64,000 nucleotides of DNA from Streptomyces antibioticus (GTDB lineage Bacteria; Actinomycetota; Actinomycetes; Streptomycetales; Streptomycetaceae). How positions within the stretch are numbered: position 1 is the stretch's first letter; each line of letters starts with the position of its first letter. Below, in pieces: positions 17,701 through 25,347 of the stretch. The notes under the pieces were generated by a model. That model ran no database searches, was not told the origin of the DNA, and saw only the letters and a list, made by a program, of their open reading frames with translations. Where the stretch lies: assembly GCF_001514065.1 (NCBI RefSeq), contig NZ_KQ948424.1, positions 965,568-1,029,567 of the forward strand, given 5' to 3'. The position numbers and the translations under genes were made by a program.

Positions 17701-19318
17701 CATCCCGCCGCAGCACAGCCCGTGGCTGCCGGCGCTCGACGAGCAGCTGCTGCTCGACGACATCCAGGTGCACGTCTTCGCCGGCGGACCGGGCAAGCTG
17801 GCGCCCGCGCCGTACGGTGTCGAGGACCTGCCGGCCCTCCAGGCCCGCCGCCCGGTCGTGGTCGACTTCGCCTCCTTCGGGCATCTGATGATCGGCGGTG
17901 CGCCGCGCAGCGGCCGTTCGCAGGTGCTGCGCACGCTCGCGGGCTCGATCGCGCGGACGCACTCCGTCGCCGACGTGCACATGTACGGCATCGACTGCGG
18001 CAACGGCGCGCTCAACGCGCTGACCCGGCTGCCGCACGTCGGCGCGGTCGTCGGCCGTAACCAGACCGAGCGGGTCGTACGGCTCGTCAACCGCCTCAAG
18101 GGCGAGATGGACCGCCGCCAGAACCTCCTGGCCGACAAGGGATTCGCGGACATCGGGGAGCAGCGCGCCTCGGTCACCGAGGACGAGCGGCTGCCGCACA
18201 TCGTGGTGCTCCTGGACCGCTGGGAGGGCTGGGTGCCCACGCTCGGCGAGGTCGACCACGGCTCGCTGACCGACGAGTTGCAGACGATGATGCGCGAGGG
18301 CGCCTCGGTCGGCATCCACCTCGTCCTCACCGGTGACCGCACCCTCCTGGTGGGCCGGATCGCGACGCTCACCGAGGACAAGTACGGTCTGCGGCTCGCC
18401 GACCGCAGCGACTTCTCGGCGCTCGGCATCCCGGCCCGCAAGGTGCCGGAGGAGATTCCGCCGGGCCGCGGTTTCCGCAACGAGTTCGGTACGGAGACGC
18501 AGTTCGCGCTGCTCTCCGAGGACACCACCGGTCAGGGGCAGGCAGCCGCCCTGGCGGCGATCGGCGAGGCGGCGGCCGCGCGCGACGCGGCCGTCCCCCG
18601 CTCGCACCGCCCCTTCCGTGTCGACAGCCTGCCGAGCCGGGTCTCCTTCCCGGAGGCCTGGGAGATGCGCGACCCGGACGCGTCCCGCGCCCGGCTGTGG
18701 GGTCTGGTCGGCATCGGCGGCGACGAGATCGTGGGCTTCGGCCCGGACCTGTCGCAGGGCGTCCCGACGTTCGTGGTCGCGGGCCCCGCCAAGTCCGGCC
18801 GCTCGACGGTGCTGATGAACTTCGCGCAGTCGTACCTGACGCAGGGCGTACGCCTGGTCATCGCGGCCCCCCGTCAGTCCCCGCTCCGTCAACTCGACGG
18901 CACGGAAGGCGTCTTGAAGGTCTTCACCGGTGACGACATCGACGAGGACGAGTTCGAGGAGCTGATGGACGAGGCGAGCCCGGAGGAGCCGATCGTCGTC
19001 CTCGTCGACGACGGCGAGATCCTGGAGGACTGCGACGCCGCGAGCCAGTTCAAGAAGCTCGTCTCGCGCGGCGCCGAGCGCGGCCTCGCCATGGTCATCG
19101 CCGGTGACGAGGAGGACGTCTGCTCCGGCTTCTCCGGCTGGCAGGTCGACGCCAAGAAGGCCCGCCGCGGCATCCTCCTCTCCCCCCAGGAGACCTCCTC
19201 CGGCGACCTCATCGGCGTCCGCCTCAACCGCGGCCTGGTCGGCGGCCAGATCACCCCGGGCAAGGGCATGCTGCATCTCGGCGACGGGGAGCTGCGGACG
19301 GTTGTGGTGCCGGGGTGA
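14717..19318 (+). CDS. eccC: EccC/EssC-type FtsK/SpoIIIE ATPase of a type VII system
   Basis: 1533 aa membrane-anchored motor that would bind WXG100 substrates and drive export. GTG 14717 follows GGGGAGGA; an in-frame ATG at 14534 would add 61 Pro-rich residues. Order: ubiquitin-like/FHA-type N-terminal domains (1-205), two membrane helices (about 256-300), a coiled segment, then three ATPase domains. The first has Walker A GTTGSGKS (724-731) and Walker B LLIVIDEF (829-836). The second (GAPRSGRS, 1061-1068) and third (GPAKSGRS, 1356-1363) have Arg in place of the Walker Lys and are probably regulatory or substrate-binding. The FHA-type N-terminus recalls Firmicute EssC. No eccB/D/E or mycosin is nearby. 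The next gene starts within its stop. Confidence 0.9.
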   Translation: MRLTLTVVDPFGGGTADVVLDADPESSVGDIAAELAKQVGVHGGAQVIPLGQPQHHIPANNAPLLYVDGYGVDPSATVVNSPLRDGAVVSLQDPAGCLPGEPTGLVELRVVGGPVAGFVHRLGVGRYDIGSGPASYIRIDDPELDARALTLSVTTDGTCQVAVHTKAESDDDPAPVTLDGEPIKKEEGEKTDWPLGAQIAVGNTLLELARYSPPNAALKWSDDGIGLDYNRPPRLRPPDRQTKFRLPSPPREYEARPLPWLMALTPLVGAIVSVLIFQRWYYLIMAALSPLLLFANYFNDKKHGRKSHAKQVKEYEEQKEKVEKDAQDALVAERTDRRHAIPDPATVLSLGTGPRTRLWERRRTDRDHLLIRVGTGQMDSEVVLDDPEQLDHKRQVTWKIEDAPVALSLRSLGVIGMAGPGDSARAMGRWAVAQTAALHSPMDVQFYVLSENSAQESWDWTRWLPHAKPGSGQDVNVLIGTDAETVGARIGELTQLLDARKKAAEQNKGQGVGFSDPDIVVVWDGSRRLRSLPGVVRILREGPAVNLYALCLDAEERFLPGECQAYVVAEPPAQEYDHLQQAQTQQQVAGGGFPGFPSFQAWHQNTTEEPGQSAVPDKLRLRVEEAGVERIKDVRPDFVSPAWCLRLARALSPLRDISGETEDSALPSASRLLDVLQLEPPTSDAIVARWRMGGQSTMAVIGESYDGPFGIDIRKDGPHGLIAGTTGSGKSELLQTIVAALAVANTPENMTFVLVDYKGGAAFKDCVHLPHTVGMVTDLDAHLVERALESLGAELHRREHILAAADAKDIEDYQDLVRRDPSHPPVPRLLIVIDEFASMVRDLPDFVTGLVNIAQRGRSLGIHLLLATQRPSGVVSPEIRANTNLRIALRVTDGGESSDVIDSPEAGHISKSTPGRAYVRLGHASLVPFQSGRVGGRRPGAADPAVLMPWVGPLSWEDLGRAALVKPKAESREDEEITDLKVLVDTIRDANRSLGIPPQHSPWLPALDEQLLLDDIQVHVFAGGPGKLAPAPYGVEDLPALQARRPVVVDFASFGHLMIGGAPRSGRSQVLRTLAGSIARTHSVADVHMYGIDCGNGALNALTRLPHVGAVVGRNQTERVVRLVNRLKGEMDRRQNLLADKGFADIGEQRASVTEDERLPHIVVLLDRWEGWVPTLGEVDHGSLTDELQTMMREGASVGIHLVLTGDRTLLVGRIATLTEDKYGLRLADRSDFSALGIPARKVPEEIPPGRGFRNEFGTETQFALLSEDTTGQGQAAALAAIGEAAAARDAAVPRSHRPFRVDSLPSRVSFPEAWEMRDPDASRARLWGLVGIGGDEIVGFGPDLSQGVPTFVVAGPAKSGRSTVLMNFAQSYLTQGVRLVIAAPRQSPLRQLDGTEGVLKVFTGDDIDEDEFEELMDEASPEEPIVVLVDDGEILEDCDAASQFKKLVSRGAERGLAMVIAGDEEDVCSGFSGWQVDAKKARRGILLSPQETSSGDLIGVRLNRGLVGGQITPGKGMLHLGDGELRTVVVPG

Positions 19319-19811
19319 GTCGCAAGGCCGCCCGGCCCTCACTCCGGTACGAGCACGGCAGGGAGCGGCCCCCTTCCCCCCAGCAGCGGGAGAAGCCGGA
19401 GCGGTCCCGGGAGCCGCGGGAACGGCCGGGGCTGGTGGCCCTGGTCGGGGTGCCGGTGTCACCCCAGGGGTGCTCATGGCCGCCGCAGCGGCGGCGTTCA
19501 TCGCCCCGCTGACGCGCGGGAGGCGCGCCGGCAGCAAGCCGCGTTCGGTGGCCTGGGCCGCCGCCTCGCTGCCCGGCCTGGCGGCGCTGGGCGCGCTGCT
19601 GCCGCTGTACCTGGCGAGCATGCGCCCCAAGCCCCGCCGCAGGAGCCACGGCTGCTACGGCGAGGGCCACCCCTGCTGGGTGCACGAGCAGTATCCGTAC
19701 GCCTGGCTCGTCGGCCTCGTCGCGTTCGCCGCCGTAGGTCTCGCCCTGCTCTTCACGATCGGCCTCCGCGCCCACCGGCGCCGCAAGTCCCCCGACCCCG
19801 CCCCTACTTGA
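19315..19811 (+). pseudogene. Small membrane protein with apparent frameshift
   Basis: GTG 19315 overlaps the ATPase stop in GTGA, and the first 45 codons give a hydrophilic Arg/Pro/Glu-rich head. After about 19450 the coding signal moves to another frame, running to 19811 with hydrophobic segments and a Cys pair. One extra G in the run 19447-19450 would join them into G-L-V-A-L-V-G-G-A-G-V-T, giving a continuous first membrane helix. As it stands, only a shorter product from ATG 19476 (111 aa, AGGGG upstream) could be made. Either a real frameshift, a sequencing error, or two separate starts. Confidence 0.55.
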
Positions 19812-21519
19812 CCTTCGACAACCGCGCCTCGGGTTTCCCCTCCGCCTCGCTCTCCGAGACGTACGTCAGGTCGTCGCCGACCGGGGTCAACCGGACCGTG
19901 TGGGCGGCCGGGTTGCAGCCCTCGTGGTTGGTCTTCGCGCCGACGGACGTCGCGATGAGCTCGGTCTTCGTGACCTGCTTCAGGGTCAGTACGTCGTTGC
20001 AGACACCGCCGAGGATGTCGGTCTGCTTGAGCTTGCCCAGCTGCTCGCCCACGGTCGCCTCCTTGACGGTCAGCCGGAAGGTGCCCATCGGGATGCCGGA
20101 GCCGGTGGCCTGCCCCTCCCAGGTGCCGAGGTAGCGGGCGGGGACGACCCCGGGGGCCGTGGCACTCGCTTCGGCGCCGGCGCTCGGCGCCGAACTCGAC
20201 GTCGGCTGCGGCGAGTACGCGTCGGAGCTGCCGGCGCTGGTGTCCTTGTCGTCGTCGGGCAGCAGGTCGAACACGAACACCGACCCCACCGTCACCGCCG
20301 CCAGCGCACCGGCGACCGCGAGCGCCACCGTGCAGCTGAGCCGCCGACCGCGCCCGTCCGCCCCCGGCACGGAGGTGGCCGCCACGGAGACGGAGAGCTT
20401 TCCAGGCGCGTGAGGCGTGTCAGACGCGTCAGACGTGCCGGAGACCCCCGGCACCGCGTCACGCGGCTCAGGAAGCACCGGCACGGCAGGCGCGCCCGCC
20501 GGCATCACCGGCGGCGGCCCGAACTCCCCCACCGTAGGCAGCACCGCAGGCATCCCGAGCGAGGGACTGCTGAACCCCACCACCCCCGAGGCCGCGGCCT
20601 CCGGAGCCCCCGAAGTCCCCCCGGCCACCTCCAGGTTCAGCAACTGCACAGCACTGCGACTCACCCGCTCCACCAACGCACCCGGCAGCCATCCACCCGC
20701 CACCAGCCGAGCCGCCCCCTGCGGAGCGAGCCGCCGTGCCACCTCCCCCGGGCTCGGCCGCGCCCCCGGCTCCTTGGCCAGGCACTCGGCGACCAGCTCC
20801 CGCACATCACCGCGGAGCGCCCCGAGTTCGGGCTCCTCGTGGACGACCTTGTAGAGCAGCGCGGCCGAGGAGTCCCCGGGGAACGGCGAGGCCCCGTTCG
20901 CCGCATACGCCAGCACCGCCCCGAGCGAGAAGACGTCCGCAGCTCCCGAGACGCCCTTGCCCAGGATCTGCTCCGGCGACATGTATCCGGGCGAGCCGAT
21001 GGAGACACCGGTCGACGTCAGCGAGGCCGTGCCGTCCGTGGCGCGCGCGATGCCGAAGTCGATGAGCAGCGGTCCGTCCAGGGTCAGGAGCACGTTGGAC
21101 GGCTTCACGTCCCGGTGGACGAGACCGAGTTCATGTACGGCCGTCAGCGCCTCCGCGAGCCCCGCCCCCAGCGCCCGTACCGAGTGCGCGGGCAGCGGGC
21201 CGTCGTCGGCGACCGCCGACGTCAGCGACGGGCCCGCCGCGTACGCCGTGGCCACCCACGGCACCGCCGCGTCCGGGTCGGCGTCCAGCACCGGGGCGGT
21301 CCAGGCTCCGCCCACCCGCCGCGCCGCCTCGACCTCGCGCCGGAAGCGGGCGCGGAACTCCTCGTCGAGCGCGAAGTGCGGGTGCACGATCTTGACGGCG
21401 ACCGTACGGCCCCCGGCGCTGCGCCCCAGATAGACCCGGCCCATGCCGCCGGAGCCGAGCCGGCCGAGCAGCCGGTAGGGCCCGACGGAGGTCGGCTCGT
21501 CGACTCCGAGCGGCTGCAT
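19804..21519 (-). CDS. Transmembrane Ser/Thr protein kinase
   Basis: 571 aa. Hanks-type kinase domain (about 14-275): Gly loop GSGGMGRVY (22-30), catalytic Lys 43 in V-A-V-K, HRDVKPSN (135-142), DFG (154-156) and G-S-P-G-Y-M-S-P-E-Q in the activation segment. A Pro/Ala linker leads to a single membrane helix (about 393-420) and an extracellular domain with two cysteines; no PASTA repeats. The tail could sense an outside signal. Its 3' end overlaps the convergent gene at 19811 by 8 bp. Target proteins are unknown; nearness to the type VII motor, whose FHA-like domain might read phosphothreonine, is suggestive only. Confidence 0.92.
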   Translation of the reverse strand: MQPLGVDEPTSVGPYRLLGRLGSGGMGRVYLGRSAGGRTVAVKIVHPHFALDEEFRARFRREVEAARRVGGAWTAPVLDADPDAAVPWVATAYAAGPSLTSAVADDGPLPAHSVRALGAGLAEALTAVHELGLVHRDVKPSNVLLTLDGPLLIDFGIARATDGTASLTSTGVSIGSPGYMSPEQILGKGVSGAADVFSLGAVLAYAANGASPFPGDSSAALLYKVVHEEPELGALRGDVRELVAECLAKEPGARPSPGEVARRLAPQGAARLVAGGWLPGALVERVSRSAVQLLNLEVAGGTSGAPEAAASGVVGFSSPSLGMPAVLPTVGEFGPPPVMPAGAPAVPVLPEPRDAVPGVSGTSDASDTPHAPGKLSVSVAATSVPGADGRGRRLSCTVALAVAGALAAVTVGSVFVFDLLPDDDKDTSAGSSDAYSPQPTSSSAPSAGAEASATAPGVVPARYLGTWEGQATGSGIPMGTFRLTVKEATVGEQLGKLKQTDILGGVCNDVLTLKQVTKTELIATSVGAKTNHEGCNPAAHTVRLTPVGDDLTYVSESEAEGKPEARLSKVK

Positions 21520-21594
21520 GGCGTCACCCCTCCCCCGTATGGCCGTCGGGACCCCGTACGACGCGGTCGGGATCCCGTAAAGCTCAGATGCAGG

Positions 21595-22729
<1,135 letters not shown>

Positions 22730-22933
22730 ATGGCTACCGGAACCGTGAAGTGGTTCAACGCCGAAAAGGGCTTTGGCTTCATTGCCCAGGAGGGCGGCGG
22801 CCCGGACGTCTTCGTCCACTACTCCGCCATCAACGCGAGCGGCTTCCGTTCGCTGGAGGAGAACCAGCAGGTCTCCTTCGACGTGACCCAGGGCCCGAAG
22901 GGCCCGCAGGCGGAGAACGTCACCCCCGTCTGA
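22730..22933 (+). CDS. Cold-shock protein, CspA family
   Basis: 67 aa single-strand nucleic-acid-binding protein acting as RNA chaperone. It is a complete cold-shock domain with RNP1 K-G-F-G-F-I and RNP2 V-F-V-H-Y. ATG follows AAGGAGG. A strong terminator lies 45 bp after the stop, so it is monocistronic. Confidence 0.97.
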   Translation: MATGTVKWFNAEKGFGFIAQEGGGPDVFVHYSAINASGFRSLEENQQVSFDVTQGPKGPQAENVTPV

Positions 22934-22977
22934 GACTTCATTTTGAGTCTCTGATCCGGACCTGAGAGCAGTACCCA

Positions 22978-23018
22978 AGGAGCCCCGCGCCGCAAGGCGA
23001 CGGGGCTCCTGCCTTTTC
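22978..23018 (+). terminator. Rho-independent terminator of the csp gene
   Basis: 10-bp perfect stem AGGAGCCCCG / CGGGGCTCCT (22978-22987 and 23001-23010) followed by GCCTTTTCTC. It also lies close to the 3' end of the opposing XRE gene. Confidence 0.88.
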
Positions 23019-23028
23019 TCCTGTGCGG

Positions 23029-23586
23029 TCACATGTGCTGCATGACCAGCACGAACGTCGTCCCGGGGGCGAGCGCCTCGTACGAGTGCGGCACATCCCC
23101 GCGATACGTCATGTAGTCCCCGGCATCCAGCTCCACCGTCTCCGCCGCCGGGCCGGCCCTGAGCCGCCCCGTGCTCACGATCAGATGCTCCACGCTGCCC
23201 GGAATGTGCGGCTCCGACTCCCGTACGGTCCCCGGCTCGGCCCGCAGGTGGTAGATGTCCCGCCGCGCCCCGGGCGGGCTGGCGGACAGCAGCGTGGCCG
23301 CGTACTCGGCCTTCTCGGACGCCACCGTCGGCCCCTGCCCTGCCCTGATCACCTGTACGGACGGCACCGGCGGCTCCACCAGCGCGCTGAACGGCACGCC
23401 CAGCGCCACCCCCAGCGCCCACAGCGTCTCGACGCTCGGATTCCCGCCACCGGCCTCCAGCTGGGACAGCGTGGACTTCGCGATGCCGGCCCGCTTGGCC
23501 AGCTCCGAGAGCGACAGCCCGGTACGCGCGCGCTCGCGCCGCAACGAGGCGGCGATCCACTCCAACGGAAGACGGCTCTCGGCCAT
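23029..23586 (-). CDS. XRE-cupin transcriptional regulator
   Basis: 185 aa. N-terminal helix-turn-helix (about 10-65, with L-S-E-L-A-K-R-A-G-I-A-K-S-T-L-S-Q-L-E) and a C-terminal cupin (about 105-180) with P-H-I-P-G-S-V-E-H and the G-D-Y-M-T-Y-R-G-D-V-P-H motif. ATG 23586 is favoured because GGAG sits 5 bp upstream; ATG 23601 is the alternative. It is divergent from azlCD, and two identical-type inverted repeats lie between them. This is the standard arrangement for an autoregulated repressor of an amino-acid exporter. Confidence 0.92.
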   Translation of the reverse strand: MAESRLPLEWIAASLRRERARTGLSLSELAKRAGIAKSTLSQLEAGGGNPSVETLWALGVALGVPFSALVEPPVPSVQVIRAGQGPTVASEKAEYAATLLSASPPGARRDIYHLRAEPGTVRESEPHIPGSVEHLIVSTGRLRAGPAAETVELDAGDYMTYRGDVPHSYEALAPGTTFVLVMQHM

Positions 23587-23610
23587 GTTCGTTCGCTCCA
23601 TCGGTACGAC

Positions 23611-23656
23611 TGTTCGCCTTGACGAACAGAACCTTTCATGTTCATTGTAGAGAACA
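23611..23656. promoter_or_regulatory. Twin operators TGTTC-N8-GAACA
   Basis: Two 18-bp inverted repeats with identical arms and spacing: 23611-23628 and 23639-23656, starting 28 bp apart. The second ends on the A of the azlC ATG. Placement between the divergent XRE-cupin gene and azlCD suggests that regulator binds both and represses at least azlCD. Confidence 0.7.
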
Positions 23657-24333
23657 TGCGTACGGCAGAGCGAACATCTCATCTGGACCTGGTGCGGGAC
23701 GCCTCTCTGGTCTGGCTGGCCAGCGGTGTCGTCGGCGTCTCCTTCGGCGCGATCGCCGTCGCCGGAGGCCTGCCGGTCTGGGTGCCGGTGGTGATGTCCC
23801 TGGTCGTCTACGCCGGCTCCGCGCAGTTCAGCGCGGTCGGCGTCCTGCTGGCGGGCGGTGGCCCGCTCGCCGCCGCGACCACCGGCCTGCTCCTGAACAC
23901 CCGCACGGCCGCGTACAGCCTCGCCGTCGCGGAGACCCTCGGGCAGGGGCGGGTGGCTCGCTTGCTCGGGGCCCACCTCGTCACCGACGAGACGGTCGCC
24001 TTCGCCCTGGCCCAGCCCGATCCGGTACGACGCCGAACGGCGTTCTGGGTCTCCGGGCTCGGCCTGTACGCCGTCTGGAACACCGGCGTCCTGATCGGCG
24101 CCCTCGCCGGGGACGCGATCGGCGACACGGCCCGCTACGGCCTGGACGCGGCCTTCCCGGCGGTACTGGTGGCACTGGTCCTTCCGCCGCTACGCCAGGA
24201 CGCTCCCGTACGACGATCAGCCCTGCTCGGCGCATGCCTGGCCCTCGCCCTCACGCCGGTCGCCCCGGCGGGCGTGCCGGTCCTGCTGGCACTGGCCGGC
24301 CTCCTGGCCTTCGGAAAGGGGCGTACGGCATGA
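23656..24333 (+). CDS. azlC: AzlC family branched-chain amino acid exporter, large subunit
   Basis: 225 aa integral membrane protein, about six hydrophobic helices, with family features G-V-S-F-G-A-I-A near the start and Y-A-G-S-A-Q-F in the second segment. AzlC with AzlD exports branched-chain amino acids or analogues. ATG 23656 is preferred for homology length; ATG 23638 would add six residues across the operator. The stop overlaps azlD in ATGA. Confidence 0.92.
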   Translation: MRTAERTSHLDLVRDASLVWLASGVVGVSFGAIAVAGGLPVWVPVVMSLVVYAGSAQFSAVGVLLAGGGPLAAATTGLLLNTRTAAYSLAVAETLGQGRVARLLGAHLVTDETVAFALAQPDPVRRRTAFWVSGLGLYAVWNTGVLIGALAGDAIGDTARYGLDAAFPAVLVALVLPPLRQDAPVRRSALLGACLALALTPVAPAGVPVLLALAGLLAFGKGRTA

Positions 24334-24644
24334 GCGCGACGGTCGCCATGATCCTGGCGCTGGCGGTGGGAACGTACGCCTTCCGGCTGGTCGGCCCCGC
24401 ACTGCACGGCCGCATCGAACTCCCCGCCCGCATCCAGGAATTGCTCTCGGCGTCCGCGATCGTCCTCCTGACCGCACTCCTCGCGACCGGCGCGCTGACG
24501 GAGGACGGCGGCTTCGCGGGGTGGGCGCGGCCGACCGGGGTCCTGGTCGGGGCGGTACTGGCGTGGCGCAAGGCACCGTTCGTGGTCGTGGTGCTCGGGG
24601 CGGCGGGGACGGCGGCGGTGCTGCGGGCGGTGGGGGTGGCGTAG
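24330..24644 (+). CDS. azlD: AzlD family small subunit of amino acid exporter
   Basis: 104 aa with four hydrophobic segments, including the conserved early G-T-Y-A-F-R and P-A-R-I-Q-E-L-L. Coupled to azlC by a 4-bp overlap, as in most genomes. The two subunits act together in the membrane. Confidence 0.92.
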   Translation: MSATVAMILALAVGTYAFRLVGPALHGRIELPARIQELLSASAIVLLTALLATGALTEDGGFAGWARPTGVLVGAVLAWRKAPFVVVVLGAAGTAAVLRAVGVA

Positions 24645-24693
24645 GGCCAGGAACGGAGGGGAGTGTCAGTGGGGGCTTGTAGGGTCGCGCGCC

Positions 24694-25344
24694 ATGACCG
24701 ACTCCGATTTCCTGACCCGCGACTTCCTGACCAGGACCCGGGTGTTCTACGACGCCATCGCCGAGGACTATGCCGAGCGGTTCCGTGACTCCTTGGCGCA
24801 GACGCCGGTGGAGCGGGCGACGTTCGGCCTGTTCGCCGAACTCGTGGGGCGCGGCGGGGCGGTGGCCGATCTCGGCTGCGGGCCGGGACGGGTCACCGGC
24901 CTCCTGGCCTCCCTCGGGCTCGATGTGTTCGGGCTCGACCTCTCGTCGTCGATGCTCGAGATCGCACGGCGGGAGAATCCGGATCTGCTCTTCGTGCAGG
25001 GGTCCATGCTGGAGCTGGACGTGGCGGACGGTTCACTCGCGGGGGCGGTTTCCTGGTACTCGTCCATTCACACCCCTGTGGACGAACTGCCTTCTCTCTT
25101 CCGCGAGTTCCGGCGCGTACTGGCACCGGGCGGCCATCTGCTCCTCGGCTTCCAGGTCGGCGACGAGCCCAAGCGCCACGACCGGCCCTGGGGCCATGAC
25201 GTCGTCCTCGACTTCCAGCGCCGGCAGCCCGGGATGATCGGTGGGCTGCTGGAGACCGCCGGGTTCGAGCTCGTGTCGCAGACGGTACGGGCGCCCCAGA
25301 ACGAGGAGCAGGTGGCGCAGGCGTTCCTGATCGCCCGCGCGTAA
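24694..25344 (+). CDS. Class I SAM-dependent methyltransferase
   Basis: 216 aa. SAM-binding motif I D-L-G-C-G-P-G-R (59-66), acidic residue at the end of strand 2 (F-G-L-D-L-S), and the motif around G-S-M-L-E-L-D-V. The C-terminal part follows the usual methyltransferase type 11 layout. Substrate cannot be told. It stands alone between azlD and the convergent flavoprotein, with only 3 bp between the two 3' ends. Confidence 0.9.
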   Translation: MTDSDFLTRDFLTRTRVFYDAIAEDYAERFRDSLAQTPVERATFGLFAELVGRGGAVADLGCGPGRVTGLLASLGLDVFGLDLSSSMLEIARRENPDLLFVQGSMLELDVADGSLAGAVSWYSSIHTPVDELPSLFREFRRVLAPGGHLLLGFQVGDEPKRHDRPWGHDVVLDFQRRQPGMIGGLLETAGFELVSQTVRAPQNEEQVAQAFLIARA

Positions 25345-25347
25345 AGC

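Noticed and set aside
14909-19630. Long open frame of about 1570 codons on the minus strand
   Set aside because: It lies antisense to the eccC gene and shows no family motifs; GC-rich DNA gives such long shadows. The plus-strand frame has Walker motifs.
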